NCBI GenBank assembly: GCA_012842325.1
Contig: DUTA01000066.1
Location: 1-7,726, forward strand
Length of the DNA stretch: 7,726 nucleotides
Source of the DNA: Bacillota bacterium
GTDB lineage: Bacteria > Bacillota > DTU030
Direction: 5' to 3'
Positions 1-5,925 of this stretch are shown piece after piece; position 1 is the first letter of the stretch, and the number at the start of each line of letters is the position of its first letter. Position numbers and translations under genes: made by a program. The notes beneath the pieces were generated by a model. The model had not been told where the DNA came from. It saw only the letters and a program-made list of their open reading frames with translations, and did not search any database.

Positions 1-390
1 GCCCGGGAACTGGCCGCCTCCGATCTGGCCGAAAAACTCCGGCGGCAACTTTTGGATCTGGTCACCATCCTCTGGGAAAGGGACCAGGCCGGGCGGTGGC
101 TGTGGGGAGAAGAACTGGAAAAGGCCGAGGAACTCCCCCTGCTCCTGGAGCAGCTCCGCCTCTGGTTCCGGGACCTGCTGGTTTTAAAACTCACCGGCGC
201 CGGGGAGCTCCTCCTCAACCAGGATCAGCCCGGGCGCCTGGGGGAAATGGCCAAAGGCTATTCCACCGGCAGGCTCCTTGCCGCCCTGGAAGCCCTCGGG
301 GAGGCCCAGCGGCTGCTGGCGGGAAATGCCAATACCCGGCTTGTTTTGGACGTTCTTGTGGGAAAGCTCGGGCCCGATTGCCCGCGCTAA
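1..390 (+). CDS. holB: DNA polymerase III delta-prime subunit, C-terminal part (5' end outside window)
   Basis: The frame is open from base 1 to the TAA at 388-390, giving the last 129 residues of a longer protein. HolB (delta-prime) is a clamp-loader subunit that helps load the beta sliding clamp at the replication fork in the cytoplasm. The visible part is all helical and leucine/arginine rich, with a stretch around LLLEQLRLWFRDLLVLKLTG (about residues 48-67 of the fragment) that resembles the C-terminal oligomerisation domain of bacterial delta-prime proteins. The ATPase-like and zinc-binding N-terminal regions lie outside the window. Identification leans strongly on context: in Bacillus subtilis holB lies directly upstream of yaaT, and here the next gene is yaaT, 31 bp downstream. 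There is no terminator between them, so co-transcription is likely. The C-terminal domain alone is poorly conserved, which limits confidence. Confidence 0.8.
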   Translation, partial: ARELAASDLAEKLRRQLLDLVTILWERDQAGRWLWGEELEKAEELPLLLEQLRLWFRDLLVLKLTGAGELLLNQDQPGRLGEMAKGYSTGRLLAALEALGEAQRLLAGNANTRLVLDVLVGKLGPDCPR

Positions 391-421
391 ACCTTTGGCA
401 GCAGTAGAGGAGGTGAAAGAT

Positions 422-1225
422 ATGGCGAAAGTTGTGGGAATTAGATTCAAACCGGCGGGTAAAATATATTACTTTGATCCAGGAGACCTGAATTTGCAGG
501 TGGGAGAGCATGTAATTGTGGAAACGGCCCGGGGCCTGGAATACGGGGAAGTGGTGGTTGGCATCAGGGAAGTGGAGGAAGGAGACATTGTCAACCCCTT
601 AAAGCCGGTGGTCCGGGTGGCGACACCGGAAGATGAAAAGCAGGTGGCCCTGAACAAAAAGAAGGAAAGGGAAGCCTTCCGGATCTGCCTGAATAAAATT
701 GCCGCCCATAAATTGCCCATGAAGCTCATCGATGTGGAATACAATTTTGACAACAGCAAAATAATCTTCTATTTCACCGCCGACGGCCGGGTGGACTTCC
801 GGGAACTGGTCCGGGATTTGGCGGCCGTCTTCCGGACCCGCATAGAACTCCGGCAAATTGGGGTCCGGGATGAGGCCAAGATGCTGGGGGGACTGGGGCC
901 CTGCGGCCGGGTCCTCTGCTGCAAGACCTTCCTGGGTGAATTTGAACCGGTCTCCATCCGGATGGCCAAGGAGCAAAATCTCTCCCTCAATCCGGCCAAG
1001 ATCTCGGGGCTCTGCGGCCGCTTGATGTGCTGCCTGAAGTATGAATCCCTCTTCTACGAAGAAGCCCGGGCGGCCCTGCCCAAGGAAGGCAGCCGGGTTA
1101 TAACCCCCGAGGGACGGGGCAAGATAACGGCAGTAAATGTCCTCAGGAACACCGTCACGGTAAAGCTCCACGAAGGGGGCATGCCCCTGGAATTTCCCGT
1201 CGAAGATGTGCAGGTGGAAAAGTAG
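422..1225 (+). CDS. ricT: PSP1-domain protein RicT (YaaT), regulatory subunit linked to RNase Y
   Basis: This 267-residue cytoplasmic protein is a full-length YaaT/RicT. I chose ATG 422 because a near-perfect Shine-Dalgarno AGGAGGTGA (408-416) lies 5 bp upstream and the protein then begins MAKVVGIRFKPAGKIYYF, as in B. subtilis YaaT; the reading frame is open further upstream, but that extension overlaps holB. The PSP1 core includes FYFTADGRVDFRELVRDLAA and RIELRQIGVRDEAKMLGG. Two similar cysteine clusters follow: GPCGRVLCC (C161, C166, C167) and GLCGRLMCC (C198, C203, C204). In B. subtilis RicT joins RicA (YmcA) and RicF (YlbF) in a complex reported to carry 4Fe-4S clusters and to steer RNase Y-dependent mRNA processing, affecting sporulation, competence and biofilm formation. 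That the same role applies here is inference. RicA and RicF are not encoded in this window, as expected, since they are unlinked in B. subtilis. Confidence 0.95.
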   Translation: MAKVVGIRFKPAGKIYYFDPGDLNLQVGEHVIVETARGLEYGEVVVGIREVEEGDIVNPLKPVVRVATPEDEKQVALNKKKEREAFRICLNKIAAHKLPMKLIDVEYNFDNSKIIFYFTADGRVDFRELVRDLAAVFRTRIELRQIGVRDEAKMLGGLGPCGRVLCCKTFLGEFEPVSIRMAKEQNLSLNPAKISGLCGRLMCCLKYESLFYEEARAALPKEGSRVITPEGRGKITAVNVLRNTVTVKLHEGGMPLEFPVEDVQVEK

Positions 1226-1324
1226 ATTATTTGCCGGGTAGAGAAGGACTTTTCTGTGCAAAGTAGAATAATTAATTGTTTGAGGCACTAATATGTATAG
1301 ACAGCCGCGTAGGAGGAGATAAGT

Positions 1325-2440
1325 GTGCGAGAAACAATCCGCCTTAGTGTAATTCTCATGGTTATCTGCGCAATAACCGGGGCAGCCCTGGCCGTGACCT
1401 ACGCCCAGACCCGCCCCATTATCGAGGAGCGGGAAGCCCAGGCTTTGCAGGAAAACCTGAAGGCCCTGCTGCCCGGGGCCGATAACTTTGAAGCCCAGGG
1501 GGAAGGGGAAGACAAGGTCTTCTACCGGGGCTACAAGGGGCAGCAAGAGATGGGTGTCGTCGCCCTCTTTAACCAGGGGGGCTACGGCGGCGATATCCGG
1601 ATGATGCTCGGTGTCGACAAGGGCGGAAAAATTACGGGCTTGCGGATACTGGAGCATTCGGAGACCCCCGGCCTGGGGGCCAGGATTACCGAAGATTGGT
1701 TTATCTCCCAGTTTGTCGATAAAAATGTGAACGATCCCCTGGCCATCGGCCAGGATCTGGACGGCATTACGGGGGCCACCATTTCCTCCCGTTCGGTGGC
1801 CGGCGGGGTAAAACTGGTGGCCGGGGAAATCAAGAATCAGTTCCTGGGAGCCGGCGGACCTGGCATTGATTTCAGCCGGGTACCCGACGGGACCTACCAG
1901 GGTGAAGGCCAGGGCTTCGGCGGCAAGACCCGGGTGGAAGTGGAAGTCAAGGGCGGCCGCCTGGTGGAAGTGCGGGTGGTGGAACACCACGATACCGCCG
2001 GTGTTTCCGATGTGGCCATCGACCGTATTCCCAAGAAGATGGTGGAAGAGCAGCGGGTTGACGTGGATACTGTGAGTGGTGCCACCTTCTCCAGCCAGGG
2101 TATTATCGAGGCGGTAACTAACGCCCTGCAGGAGTTTGCCGCCCCGGCCGGAGGGGGAGGAGCCGATCTCGGGTCCATACCCGATGGCACCTACACCGGC
2201 ACCGGGATGGGCTTTGGCGGTCCCCTGGAAGTGGAAGTGACGGTGGCAGGGGGCAAGATCACCGCGATCAAGATCCTGAGCCACAACGATTCCCCCGGGG
2301 TGAGTGATGCGGCCATAGCCAAGATGCCTGAGAAGATTATCGAAGCCCAGCAGGTGGAGGTAGACGTGGTCACGGGAGCCACCTTCACCAGCAGGGGGAT
2401 CATAGATGCGGTGACCGATGCCCTGGCGGGGGCCAAATAG
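1325..2440 (+). CDS. Membrane-anchored flavoprotein with an RnfG-like domain plus two tandem FMN-binding domains
   Basis: The 371-residue protein starts at GTG 1325, set by AGGAGGAG at 1311-1318 with 6 bp spacing. Residues about 7-25 form one hydrophobic helix after a short basic N-terminus, so the rest should lie outside the membrane. The first domain resembles RnfG/NqrC: it has the EHSETPGLGARI motif and the flavinylation motif D146-GITGA-T152. Two further FMN_bind-type domains start with VPDGTY (residue 186) and IPDGTY (residue 285), each with a VSD and a proline-led helix, and end with D248-TVSGA-T254 and D347-VVTGA-T353. In this family an ApbE flavin transferase links FMN by phosphoester to the last Thr of the DxxS/TGAT motif, so three covalent FMNs are expected. 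The likely role is extracytoplasmic electron transfer; partner and acceptor are unknown. No rnf genes or apbE are adjacent. The gene interrupts the usual yaaT-yabA order. Its promoter is not clear in the 99-bp AT-richer gap upstream. Confidence 0.85.
   Translation: MRETIRLSVILMVICAITGAALAVTYAQTRPIIEEREAQALQENLKALLPGADNFEAQGEGEDKVFYRGYKGQQEMGVVALFNQGGYGGDIRMMLGVDKGGKITGLRILEHSETPGLGARITEDWFISQFVDKNVNDPLAIGQDLDGITGATISSRSVAGGVKLVAGEIKNQFLGAGGPGIDFSRVPDGTYQGEGQGFGGKTRVEVEVKGGRLVEVRVVEHHDTAGVSDVAIDRIPKKMVEEQRVDVDTVSGATFSSQGIIEAVTNALQEFAAPAGGGGADLGSIPDGTYTGTGMGFGGPLEVEVTVAGGKITAIKILSHNDSPGVSDAAIAKMPEKIIEAQQVEVDVVTGATFTSRGIIDAVTDALAGAK
1880..2440 (+). repeat. Tandem duplication of an FMN-binding domain inside the flavoprotein gene
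   Basis: Residues 186-275 and 285-371 align along their whole length with an offset of 99 residues. Shared landmarks in order are PDGTY, a GFGG turn, an EVEV strand, a GG turn, H-x-D-x-x-GVSD, an IP/MP-K-K/E helix, VDVDTVSGATFSS against VEVDVVTGATFTS, and GIIEAVTNAL against GIIDAVTDAL. They are joined by a glycine/alanine linker (about residues 276-283). This is direct evidence of an internal duplication; the first RnfG-like domain is much more divergent. Confidence 0.85.
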
Positions 2441-2451
2441 GAGACGAGCTT

Positions 2452-2477
2452 GGGGGAGACAGGTGTCTCCCCCTTTT
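2452..2477 (+). terminator. Rho-independent terminator after the flavoprotein gene
   Basis: A perfect 9-bp stem, GGGGGAGAC (2452-2460) with GTCTCCCCC (2465-2473), closes a 4-nt AGGT loop and is followed by TTTTC. It begins 11 bp after the stop codon at 2438-2440. The T-run is short but the stem is very GC rich. It separates the flavoprotein gene from yabA. Confidence 0.8.
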
Positions 2478-2550
2478 CATAGGGCACCCCGCCGGACGGC
2501 AAGAAGCGGCGGCCCGGCCTCCCGCCGGCACGTCGCTGCAGGGAGAAAAC

Positions 2551-2907
2551 ATGGGCGAAGCGGCAAGGAAAACAACGGGAAGGAGTAAGGGACGGGAGGG
2601 TGGCAGTGTGAAGGAGCTGGAAGGGCGCCTGGCCCGTTTAGAGAAGTATCTGGAAGCCCTCAGGGATGAGGTCAGGGAGCTCCGGGCCCTGGTCAGGGGG
2701 GAAGGGGAAGACAGGGAACCTGCTTCTGCCGCCGCTGAAGGGGCGGCCAGAAGGGGAGCCCTCCCCGGGGAAGGTTACGACAATCTGGCCCGCCTCTACC
2801 AGGAGGGATACCACATCTGCAATGTCCATTTCGGGACCCGGCGGCAGGATGGCGGCGAGTGCCTCTTTTGCATCGCCCTCCTGAAGCGGCGGGAGCCGGA
2901 AAGCTAG
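2551..2907 (+). CDS. yabA: Replication initiation-control protein YabA
   Basis: The 118-residue product matches YabA (DUF972). Residues about 20-50 (VKELEGRLARLEKYLEALRD onward) form a coiled coil, then a charged alanine/glycine-rich linker, then the diagnostic C-terminal block GEGYDNLARLYQEGYHICNV (73-92). The zinc-binding part contains H88, C90, H93 and C104-LF-C107. In B. subtilis YabA binds DnaA and the beta clamp DnaN and limits re-initiation of replication; the link here is by homology. ATG 2551 has GGGAG at 2541-2545. An alternative start is GTG 2608, preceded by GGGAGGG at 2594-2600, which would give 99 residues and begin directly at the coiled coil as B. subtilis YabA does; the basic first 19 residues may therefore not be translated. 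The next gene begins 11 bp after the TAG stop. A terminator lies just upstream, but no convincing promoter is visible in the GC-rich 2478-2550 gap. Confidence 0.92.
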   Translation: MGEAARKTTGRSKGREGGSVKELEGRLARLEKYLEALRDEVRELRALVRGEGEDREPASAAAEGAARRGALPGEGYDNLARLYQEGYHICNVHFGTRRQDGGECLFCIALLKRREPES

Positions 2908-2918
2908 GGGGGAACGAG

Positions 2919-3683
2919 GTGCAGGATTGCCACGGGAAAGGAATCACCCTGGGTCCCACGGAACAGCTGGAGGACCTGCAGCGGTGCAATCTGAAAATAA
3001 TCCAGAGCACCGATACCTTTCGCTTTGGGATCGACTCCGTTCTCCTGGCCGACTTTGCCCCCGTCCGCAGGGGCGACAAGGTGCTGGACCTGGGGACGGG
3101 AAACGGGGTCATCCCCCTCCTCCTGGCGGGCAAGCGGGAGCCGGGCCTGATCCACGGCCTGGAAATCCAGCCCCGCCTGGTGGATATGGCCAGGCGAAGT
3201 GTGGCCCTAAACGGCCTGACCGGCCTCATCACCATCATCGAGGGGGATCTCTGCTCCCCCCCGAAAACCCTGGTGCCGGGGAGCTACGACCTGGTGGTCA
3301 GCAATCCTCCCTATCTGGCCGCCGGGGGCAAAATTAACCTGCGGCCTGAGGTGGCCATTGCCCGCCACGAGATCAAGTGCACCCTGGCCGACGTCCTCCG
3401 GACCGGGGCCCGGATGCTGCGGCAGCGGGGAAAGCTGGCCCTCATCTACCGGGCGGGCCGGCTGGTGGATCTCCTGACGGCCATGCGGGCCGAGGACCTG
3501 GAACCCAAAATCCTGCGCTTTGTCCAGCCCACCAGCGAGGAGGGGCCCACCATGGTTCTAGTCCTCGGGGTCAAGGGGGCCCGCCCCCACCTGAATATCC
3601 TGCCGCCCCTGGTCATCTACGACGGGGAGGGTAACTATACCCGGGAGATACTGGATATCTACTGGGAGGAGGGAAAGCCATGA
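2919..3683 (+). CDS. trmN6: tRNA1(Val) (adenine(37)-N6)-methyltransferase, TrmN6/YabB family
   Basis: A class I SAM-dependent methyltransferase of 254 residues. The SAM-binding motif I is VLDLGTGNGV (about residues 55-64) and the catalytic motif IV is SNPPY (128-132), typical of N6-adenine methyltransferases. The N-terminal LKIIQSTDTFRFGIDSVLLA matches the YfiC/YabB family. The reaction expected is methylation of A37 of a tRNA in the cytoplasm; the exact tRNA is not deducible here. I chose GTG 2919 because GGGGGG at 2907-2912 lies 6 bp upstream, it starts 11 bp after the yabA stop, and the length fits B. subtilis YabB. An ATG at 2859 in the same frame would overlap the conserved end of yabA by 49 bp and add unrelated residues. 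The TGA stop overlaps the rsmI ATG (ATGA at 3680-3683), implying translational coupling. Confidence 0.88.
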   Translation: MQDCHGKGITLGPTEQLEDLQRCNLKIIQSTDTFRFGIDSVLLADFAPVRRGDKVLDLGTGNGVIPLLLAGKREPGLIHGLEIQPRLVDMARRSVALNGLTGLITIIEGDLCSPPKTLVPGSYDLVVSNPPYLAAGGKINLRPEVAIARHEIKCTLADVLRTGARMLRQRGKLALIYRAGRLVDLLTAMRAEDLEPKILRFVQPTSEEGPTMVLVLGVKGARPHLNILPPLVIYDGEGNYTREILDIYWEEGKP

Positions 3684-4540
3684 GCCAGGCTGCAACCCGT
3701 CCCGGCACCCTGTATCTCTGCGCCACTCCCATCGGCAACCTGGAAGATATCACCTTAAGGGTCCTGCGTATCCTGCAGGAGGTCCACCTGATCGCCGCCG
3801 AGGACACCCGGCGGACAAAAAAATTGCTGAACCATTACAATATCACCACCCCCCTGGTGAGCTACCACGAACACAACCGCAAGGCCCGGGGGGAGGAGCT
3901 CCTCGGCCGTCTCCAGGGCGGGGAAGACATTGCCCTGGTCTCCGACGCCGGCATGCCCGGCATAGCCGATCCCGGTACGGAACTGGTGCAGAGGGCCGTG
4001 GCCGCCGGCATTCCCCTGGTGGCCCTGCCGGGACCCACGGCCCTGATTTCGGCCCTGGTGGTGTCGGGTTTGCCCACCGACAGCTTTGTCTTTGTTGGCT
4101 TTCCGCCCCGCAAGGGCAGGGAGAGGGAAGAGTTCTTCAACACCCTGGCGGCCGAAGGGCGGACGGCGGTCTTTTACGAAGCCCCCCACCGCCTGCTGGA
4201 AACCCTCACCGACCTGAGGAAGGCGGCCGGGGACCGCTGGCTGGTGGTGGCCAGGGAACTGACCAAACAGCACGAAGAAATCCGCCGGGGCCCCATCGGC
4301 CAGCACCTGGAGCACTTCCGCAAACACCCTCCCCGGGGCGAATTCTGCCTCGTTTTATCCGGAGCCCCGGCTGGGGAAGAAGAAAACCTCACCCCCGGCC
4401 GGCTCCAAGAAGGGGTGGAACTGGTCCAGGAGCTGGTGGCCCTGGGGGTGGCAAAGAAAGAAGCCATCCGCGTAGCGGCCCGGGAAAGAAAGCTGCCCAA
4501 AAACGCCCTCTATACCGCCCTGCTGGCAATAAAAAAATAG
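3680..4540 (+). CDS. rsmI: 16S rRNA (cytidine(1402)-2'-O)-methyltransferase RsmI
   Basis: RsmI 2'-O-methylates C1402 in the decoding centre of 16S rRNA, using SAM. The 286-residue protein has the full family pattern: LYLCATPIGNLEDITLRVL (11-29), AEDTRRTKKLLNHY, the signature VSDAGMPGIADPG (87-99), LPGPTA (116-121), FVGFPPRKG, FYEAPHRLLETL (165-176) and ARELTKQHEE. A C-terminal helical segment, VAKKEAIRVAARERKLPKNA, fits the small C-terminal domain of the family. Length is close to B. subtilis YabC. ATG 3680 is preceded by a purine-rich GGGAGGAGGG and overlaps the trmN6 stop by 4 bp. In B. subtilis the homologue sits in the same position between yabB and abrB (with small yazA between); yazA is absent here. 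It converges on abrB, and no T-run follows the shared downstream hairpin on this strand. Confidence 0.96.
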   Translation: MSQAATRPGTLYLCATPIGNLEDITLRVLRILQEVHLIAAEDTRRTKKLLNHYNITTPLVSYHEHNRKARGEELLGRLQGGEDIALVSDAGMPGIADPGTELVQRAVAAGIPLVALPGPTALISALVVSGLPTDSFVFVGFPPRKGREREEFFNTLAAEGRTAVFYEAPHRLLETLTDLRKAAGDRWLVVARELTKQHEEIRRGPIGQHLEHFRKHPPRGEFCLVLSGAPAGEEENLTPGRLQEGVELVQELVALGVAKKEAIRVAARERKLPKNALYTALLAIKK

Positions 4541-4546
4541 GGGCCC

Positions 4547-4585
4547 AAATACAAAAACCAGGGCACCTGGAAATCAGGTGCCCTG
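4547..4585 (-). terminator. Terminator of abrB in the rsmI/abrB convergent gap
   Basis: A perfect 11-bp stem, CAGGGCACCTG (4559-4569) with CAGGTGCCCTG (4575-4585), closes a GAAAT loop. Read on the minus strand the hairpin is followed by TTTTTGTATTT, a good terminator tail, and it lies 22 bp past the abrB stop. On the plus strand the following bases are CAAAACC, so for rsmI it would be only a hairpin without a U-tract, perhaps protecting the mRNA 3' end. Confidence 0.8.
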
Positions 4586-4607
4586 CAAAACCTTGCTGGC
4601 TAAGTAC

Positions 4608-4859
4608 TTATCCCGCCTGCTCCCGCATGGCTTCGAGGCAGTGGCGGCAGATGTTTTTGCCCCGGAAGGTGATTATATCGTCGGCATTGCCGCAGAACAC
4701 GCAAGCCGGCTCGTATTTCTTGAGGATGATTTTATCGGCATCCACGTAGATTTCCAGGGCATCCTTTTCTTCAATAGAGAGGGTCCGCCGTAGCTCGATG
4801 GGGATAACTACTCGACCTAGTTCATCAACTTTGCGAACGATTCCCGTCGACTTGAGCAT
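4608..4859 (-). CDS. abrB: AbrB-family transition-state regulator with C-terminal cysteine motif
   Basis: An 83-residue DNA-binding protein. Residues 1-50, beginning MLKSTGIVRKVDELGRVVIP, are nearly identical to the swapped-hairpin AbrB domain of B. subtilis, which dimerises and binds AT-rich promoters. The C-terminal part differs from Bacillus AbrB and carries C53-VF-C56 and C71-RH-C74, a probable small metal-binding ribbon that I recall as common in clostridial members. I chose the ATG at 4857-4859 (minus strand) because the complement of CTCCTCCCC (4864-4872), GGGGAGGAG, is a strong ribosome binding site 4 bp upstream, and the protein then starts as the family does; an upstream in-frame start would overlap the promoter. 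AbrB represses post-exponential genes in Bacillus; targets here are unknown, but its own promoter carries a matching site, which suggests autorepression. Confidence 0.96.
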   Translation of the reverse strand: MLKSTGIVRKVDELGRVVIPIELRRTLSIEEKDALEIYVDADKIILKKYEPACVFCGNADDIITFRGKNICRHCLEAMREQAG

Positions 4860-4903
4860 TGTTCTCCTCCCCTCACGTGATTTCGACAAGGTTCTGCAAG
4901 TAA

Positions 4904-4932
4904 AGTATACCAAAATTACCAAATTAAGTCAA
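4904..4932 (-). promoter_or_regulatory. Sigma-A-type promoter of abrB
   Basis: On the minus strand the -35 box is TTGACT (4927-4932) and the -10 box TATACT (4904-4909), each differing from consensus at one base, with an ideal 17-bp spacer. The start of transcription would be near 4897, leaving a leader of about 37 nt before the abrB ATG. Confidence 0.88.
4908..4921 (-). promoter_or_regulatory. Probable AbrB autoregulatory site between -35 and -10
   Basis: The minus strand reads TGGTA-ATTT-TGGTA (plus strand TACCA at 4908-4912 and 4917-4921). Paired TGGNA boxes with 4-5 bp spacing have been reported for B. subtilis AbrB. The site fills most of the promoter spacer and overlaps the -10 box by two bases, so binding should block RNA polymerase. 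The site is seen; its function is inferred. Confidence 0.55.
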
Positions 4933-4939
4933 GGATAAC

Positions 4940-4992
4940 GGCAATTTTTTCATAGAAAGGAACTTGCTGTAAGTTTTCCGTAAAAAATTGCC
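4940..4992. repeat. Perfect 11-bp inverted repeat in the abrB/SDR divergent region
   Basis: GGCAATTTTTT (4940-4950) and AAAAAATTGCC (4982-4992) are exact reverse complements separated by 31 bp. The inner 31 bp contain a weaker nested symmetry, ACTT-GCTGT-AAGT. The left arm lies 7 bp beyond the abrB -35 box and the right arm overlaps the candidate -35 of the SDR gene, which suits a two-sided operator for a dimeric or looping regulator. Function is unknown. Confidence 0.6.
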
Positions 4993-5016
4993 AACCGTGC
5001 CTCTCGACTCTAATTA
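4988..5016 (+). promoter_or_regulatory. Weak promoter candidate for the SDR gene
   Basis: TTGCCA (4988-4993) matches the -35 consensus at five of six bases. At 17 bp spacing it is followed by TAATTA (5011-5016), a poor -10. The SDR gene diverges from abrB, so some promoter must lie between 4933 and 5083; this is the best I can see. The rest of the gap (5017-5080) shows nothing else recognisable. Confidence 0.3.
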
Positions 5017-5098
5017 ATTCTTCCGCCCGGCGAAGGATAATTATTGTCCGGGAGCGAAGAATGTTAAAAAGGGTACCTGTTCAGAAGGAGGGTTCGCG

Positions 5099-5857
5099 AT
5101 GGACTTGGGCTTAAAGGATAAGGTAGCTCTGGTCACCGGCGGTTCCCGGGGCCTGGGCCGGGCTATCTGCCTGGGCCTGGCTGCCGAAGGAGCGAAGGTA
5201 ATTGTCCACTACGGGCGCAACCAGGAGGCGGCGGCGGAAGTGGTGGAGAAAATAAGGGCCATGGGCTCCGAAGCGGTGAGCCTGCAGGCGAACCTGGAAG
5301 ACCGGGAGGCGGTAAGGGCGCTGATACCCCGGGCCATAGAAGCCTTTGGCCACCTGGATATCCTGGTCAACAATGCCGCCGTCTGGCCCACAGCCTGGGT
5401 TAAGGATATGGATGAGGACCACTGGCGGCGGACCATCGAGATCAATCTCACCGCCCCCTTCATCTTCTGCCGGGACATGGTCAACCACCTTCTCCAGCGG
5501 GGCGTCAGGGGCAAGATCCTCAACATTACCTCCCAGGCCGCCTTCCATGGTTCTACCACCGGGCATGCCGATTATGCCGCCAGCAAGGCCGGCCTGGTCA
5601 CCTTTACCCGCTCCCTGGCCAGGGAAGTGGCCCGGGCCGGCATCAACGTCAATACCCTGGCCCCGGGCATAGTGGAGACAGATCTCATTAAACCGGCTCT
5701 GGAAAAGAACCGGCAAAAATATCTGGACCGCATTCCCCTGGGCCGGATCGCCACCCCGGAAGAAGTGGCGGCCGTGGCCGTCTTCCTGGTCTCGGAACTC
5801 GCCTCCTACATCACCGGGGCCACCATCGACGTCTCCGGCGGCATGCTCATGCACTAA
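5099..5857 (+). CDS. Short-chain dehydrogenase/reductase, FabG-like
   Basis: A 252-residue classical SDR, the usual family length. The Rossmann motif is T13-GGSRGL-G20, followed by VIVHYGRN, where R40 after the second strand favours NADP(H). NNAA lies at 91-94 and the catalytic set is N116, S145, Y159 and K163 (YAASK). The C-terminal PLGRIATPEEVAAVAVFLVS and ITGATIDVSGGM are standard for FabG-like enzymes. It should reduce a ketone or oxidise an alcohol in the cytoplasm; the substrate cannot be read from sequence. It might be a 3-oxoacyl-ACP reductase paralogue, but no fatty-acid genes are adjacent, so no symbol is given. ATG 5099 follows GAAGGAGGG (5084-5092) at 6 bp. The gene is monocistronic in this window, between divergent abrB and the CRISPR array, with a terminator 15 bp after the stop. 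Codon use is like the housekeeping block, with no sign of transfer. Confidence 0.92.
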   Translation: MDLGLKDKVALVTGGSRGLGRAICLGLAAEGAKVIVHYGRNQEAAAEVVEKIRAMGSEAVSLQANLEDREAVRALIPRAIEAFGHLDILVNNAAVWPTAWVKDMDEDHWRRTIEINLTAPFIFCRDMVNHLLQRGVRGKILNITSQAAFHGSTTGHADYAASKAGLVTFTRSLAREVARAGINVNTLAPGIVETDLIKPALEKNRQKYLDRIPLGRIATPEEVAAVAVFLVSELASYITGATIDVSGGMLMH

Positions 5858-5872
5858 AGAATAGCAAAAAAA

Positions 5873-5925
5873 TGTCGTCGACCTCCGGTAATGTAAAAAC
5901 CCCGGGGGATCGACGACAGTTTTTT
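5873..5925 (+). terminator. Strong hairpin terminator after the SDR gene
   Basis: The outer stem TGTCGTCGA (5873-5881) pairs perfectly with TCGACGACA (5910-5918). After one bulged A, CCTCCGG (5882-5888) pairs with CCGGGGG (5902-5908) through one G-T wobble, around a 13-nt loop. GTTTTTTC follows. An A-tract just before the stem (5865-5872) would give a T-run on the other strand, so it may work in both directions and insulate the CRISPR leader from the SDR gene. Confidence 0.88.

Noticed and set aside
278..421. Longer N-terminus for RicT.
   Set aside because: The extension lies within holB in another frame, while ATG 422 has an ideal Shine-Dalgarno and matches the family start.
1226..1324. Possible promoter for the flavoprotein gene, such as TAGAAT (1264-1269) or TATAGA (1296-1301).
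   Set aside because: Neither has an acceptable -35 box at 16-18 bp; a promoter is likely but I cannot place it.
599..2284. A 561-codon open frame on the minus strand opposite ricT and the flavoprotein gene.
   Set aside because: It runs antisense to two well-supported genes, has no family likeness, and is rich in His/Gly/Pro as expected from mirror reading of GC-rich codons.
2859..2918. Upstream ATG start for the trmN6 methyltransferase.
   Set aside because: It would overlap the conserved zinc-binding end of yabA and add residues not typical of the family; GTG 2919 has a good ribosome binding site.
4578..4793. A 71-codon plus-strand frame between rsmI and the SDR gene.
   Set aside because: It is antisense to abrB and starts inside the abrB terminator region.
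5111..5854. A 247-codon open frame on the minus strand opposite the SDR gene.
   Set aside because: Antisense shadow of a clear SDR with all catalytic motifs; composition is Gly/His/Gln rich without recognisable motif.
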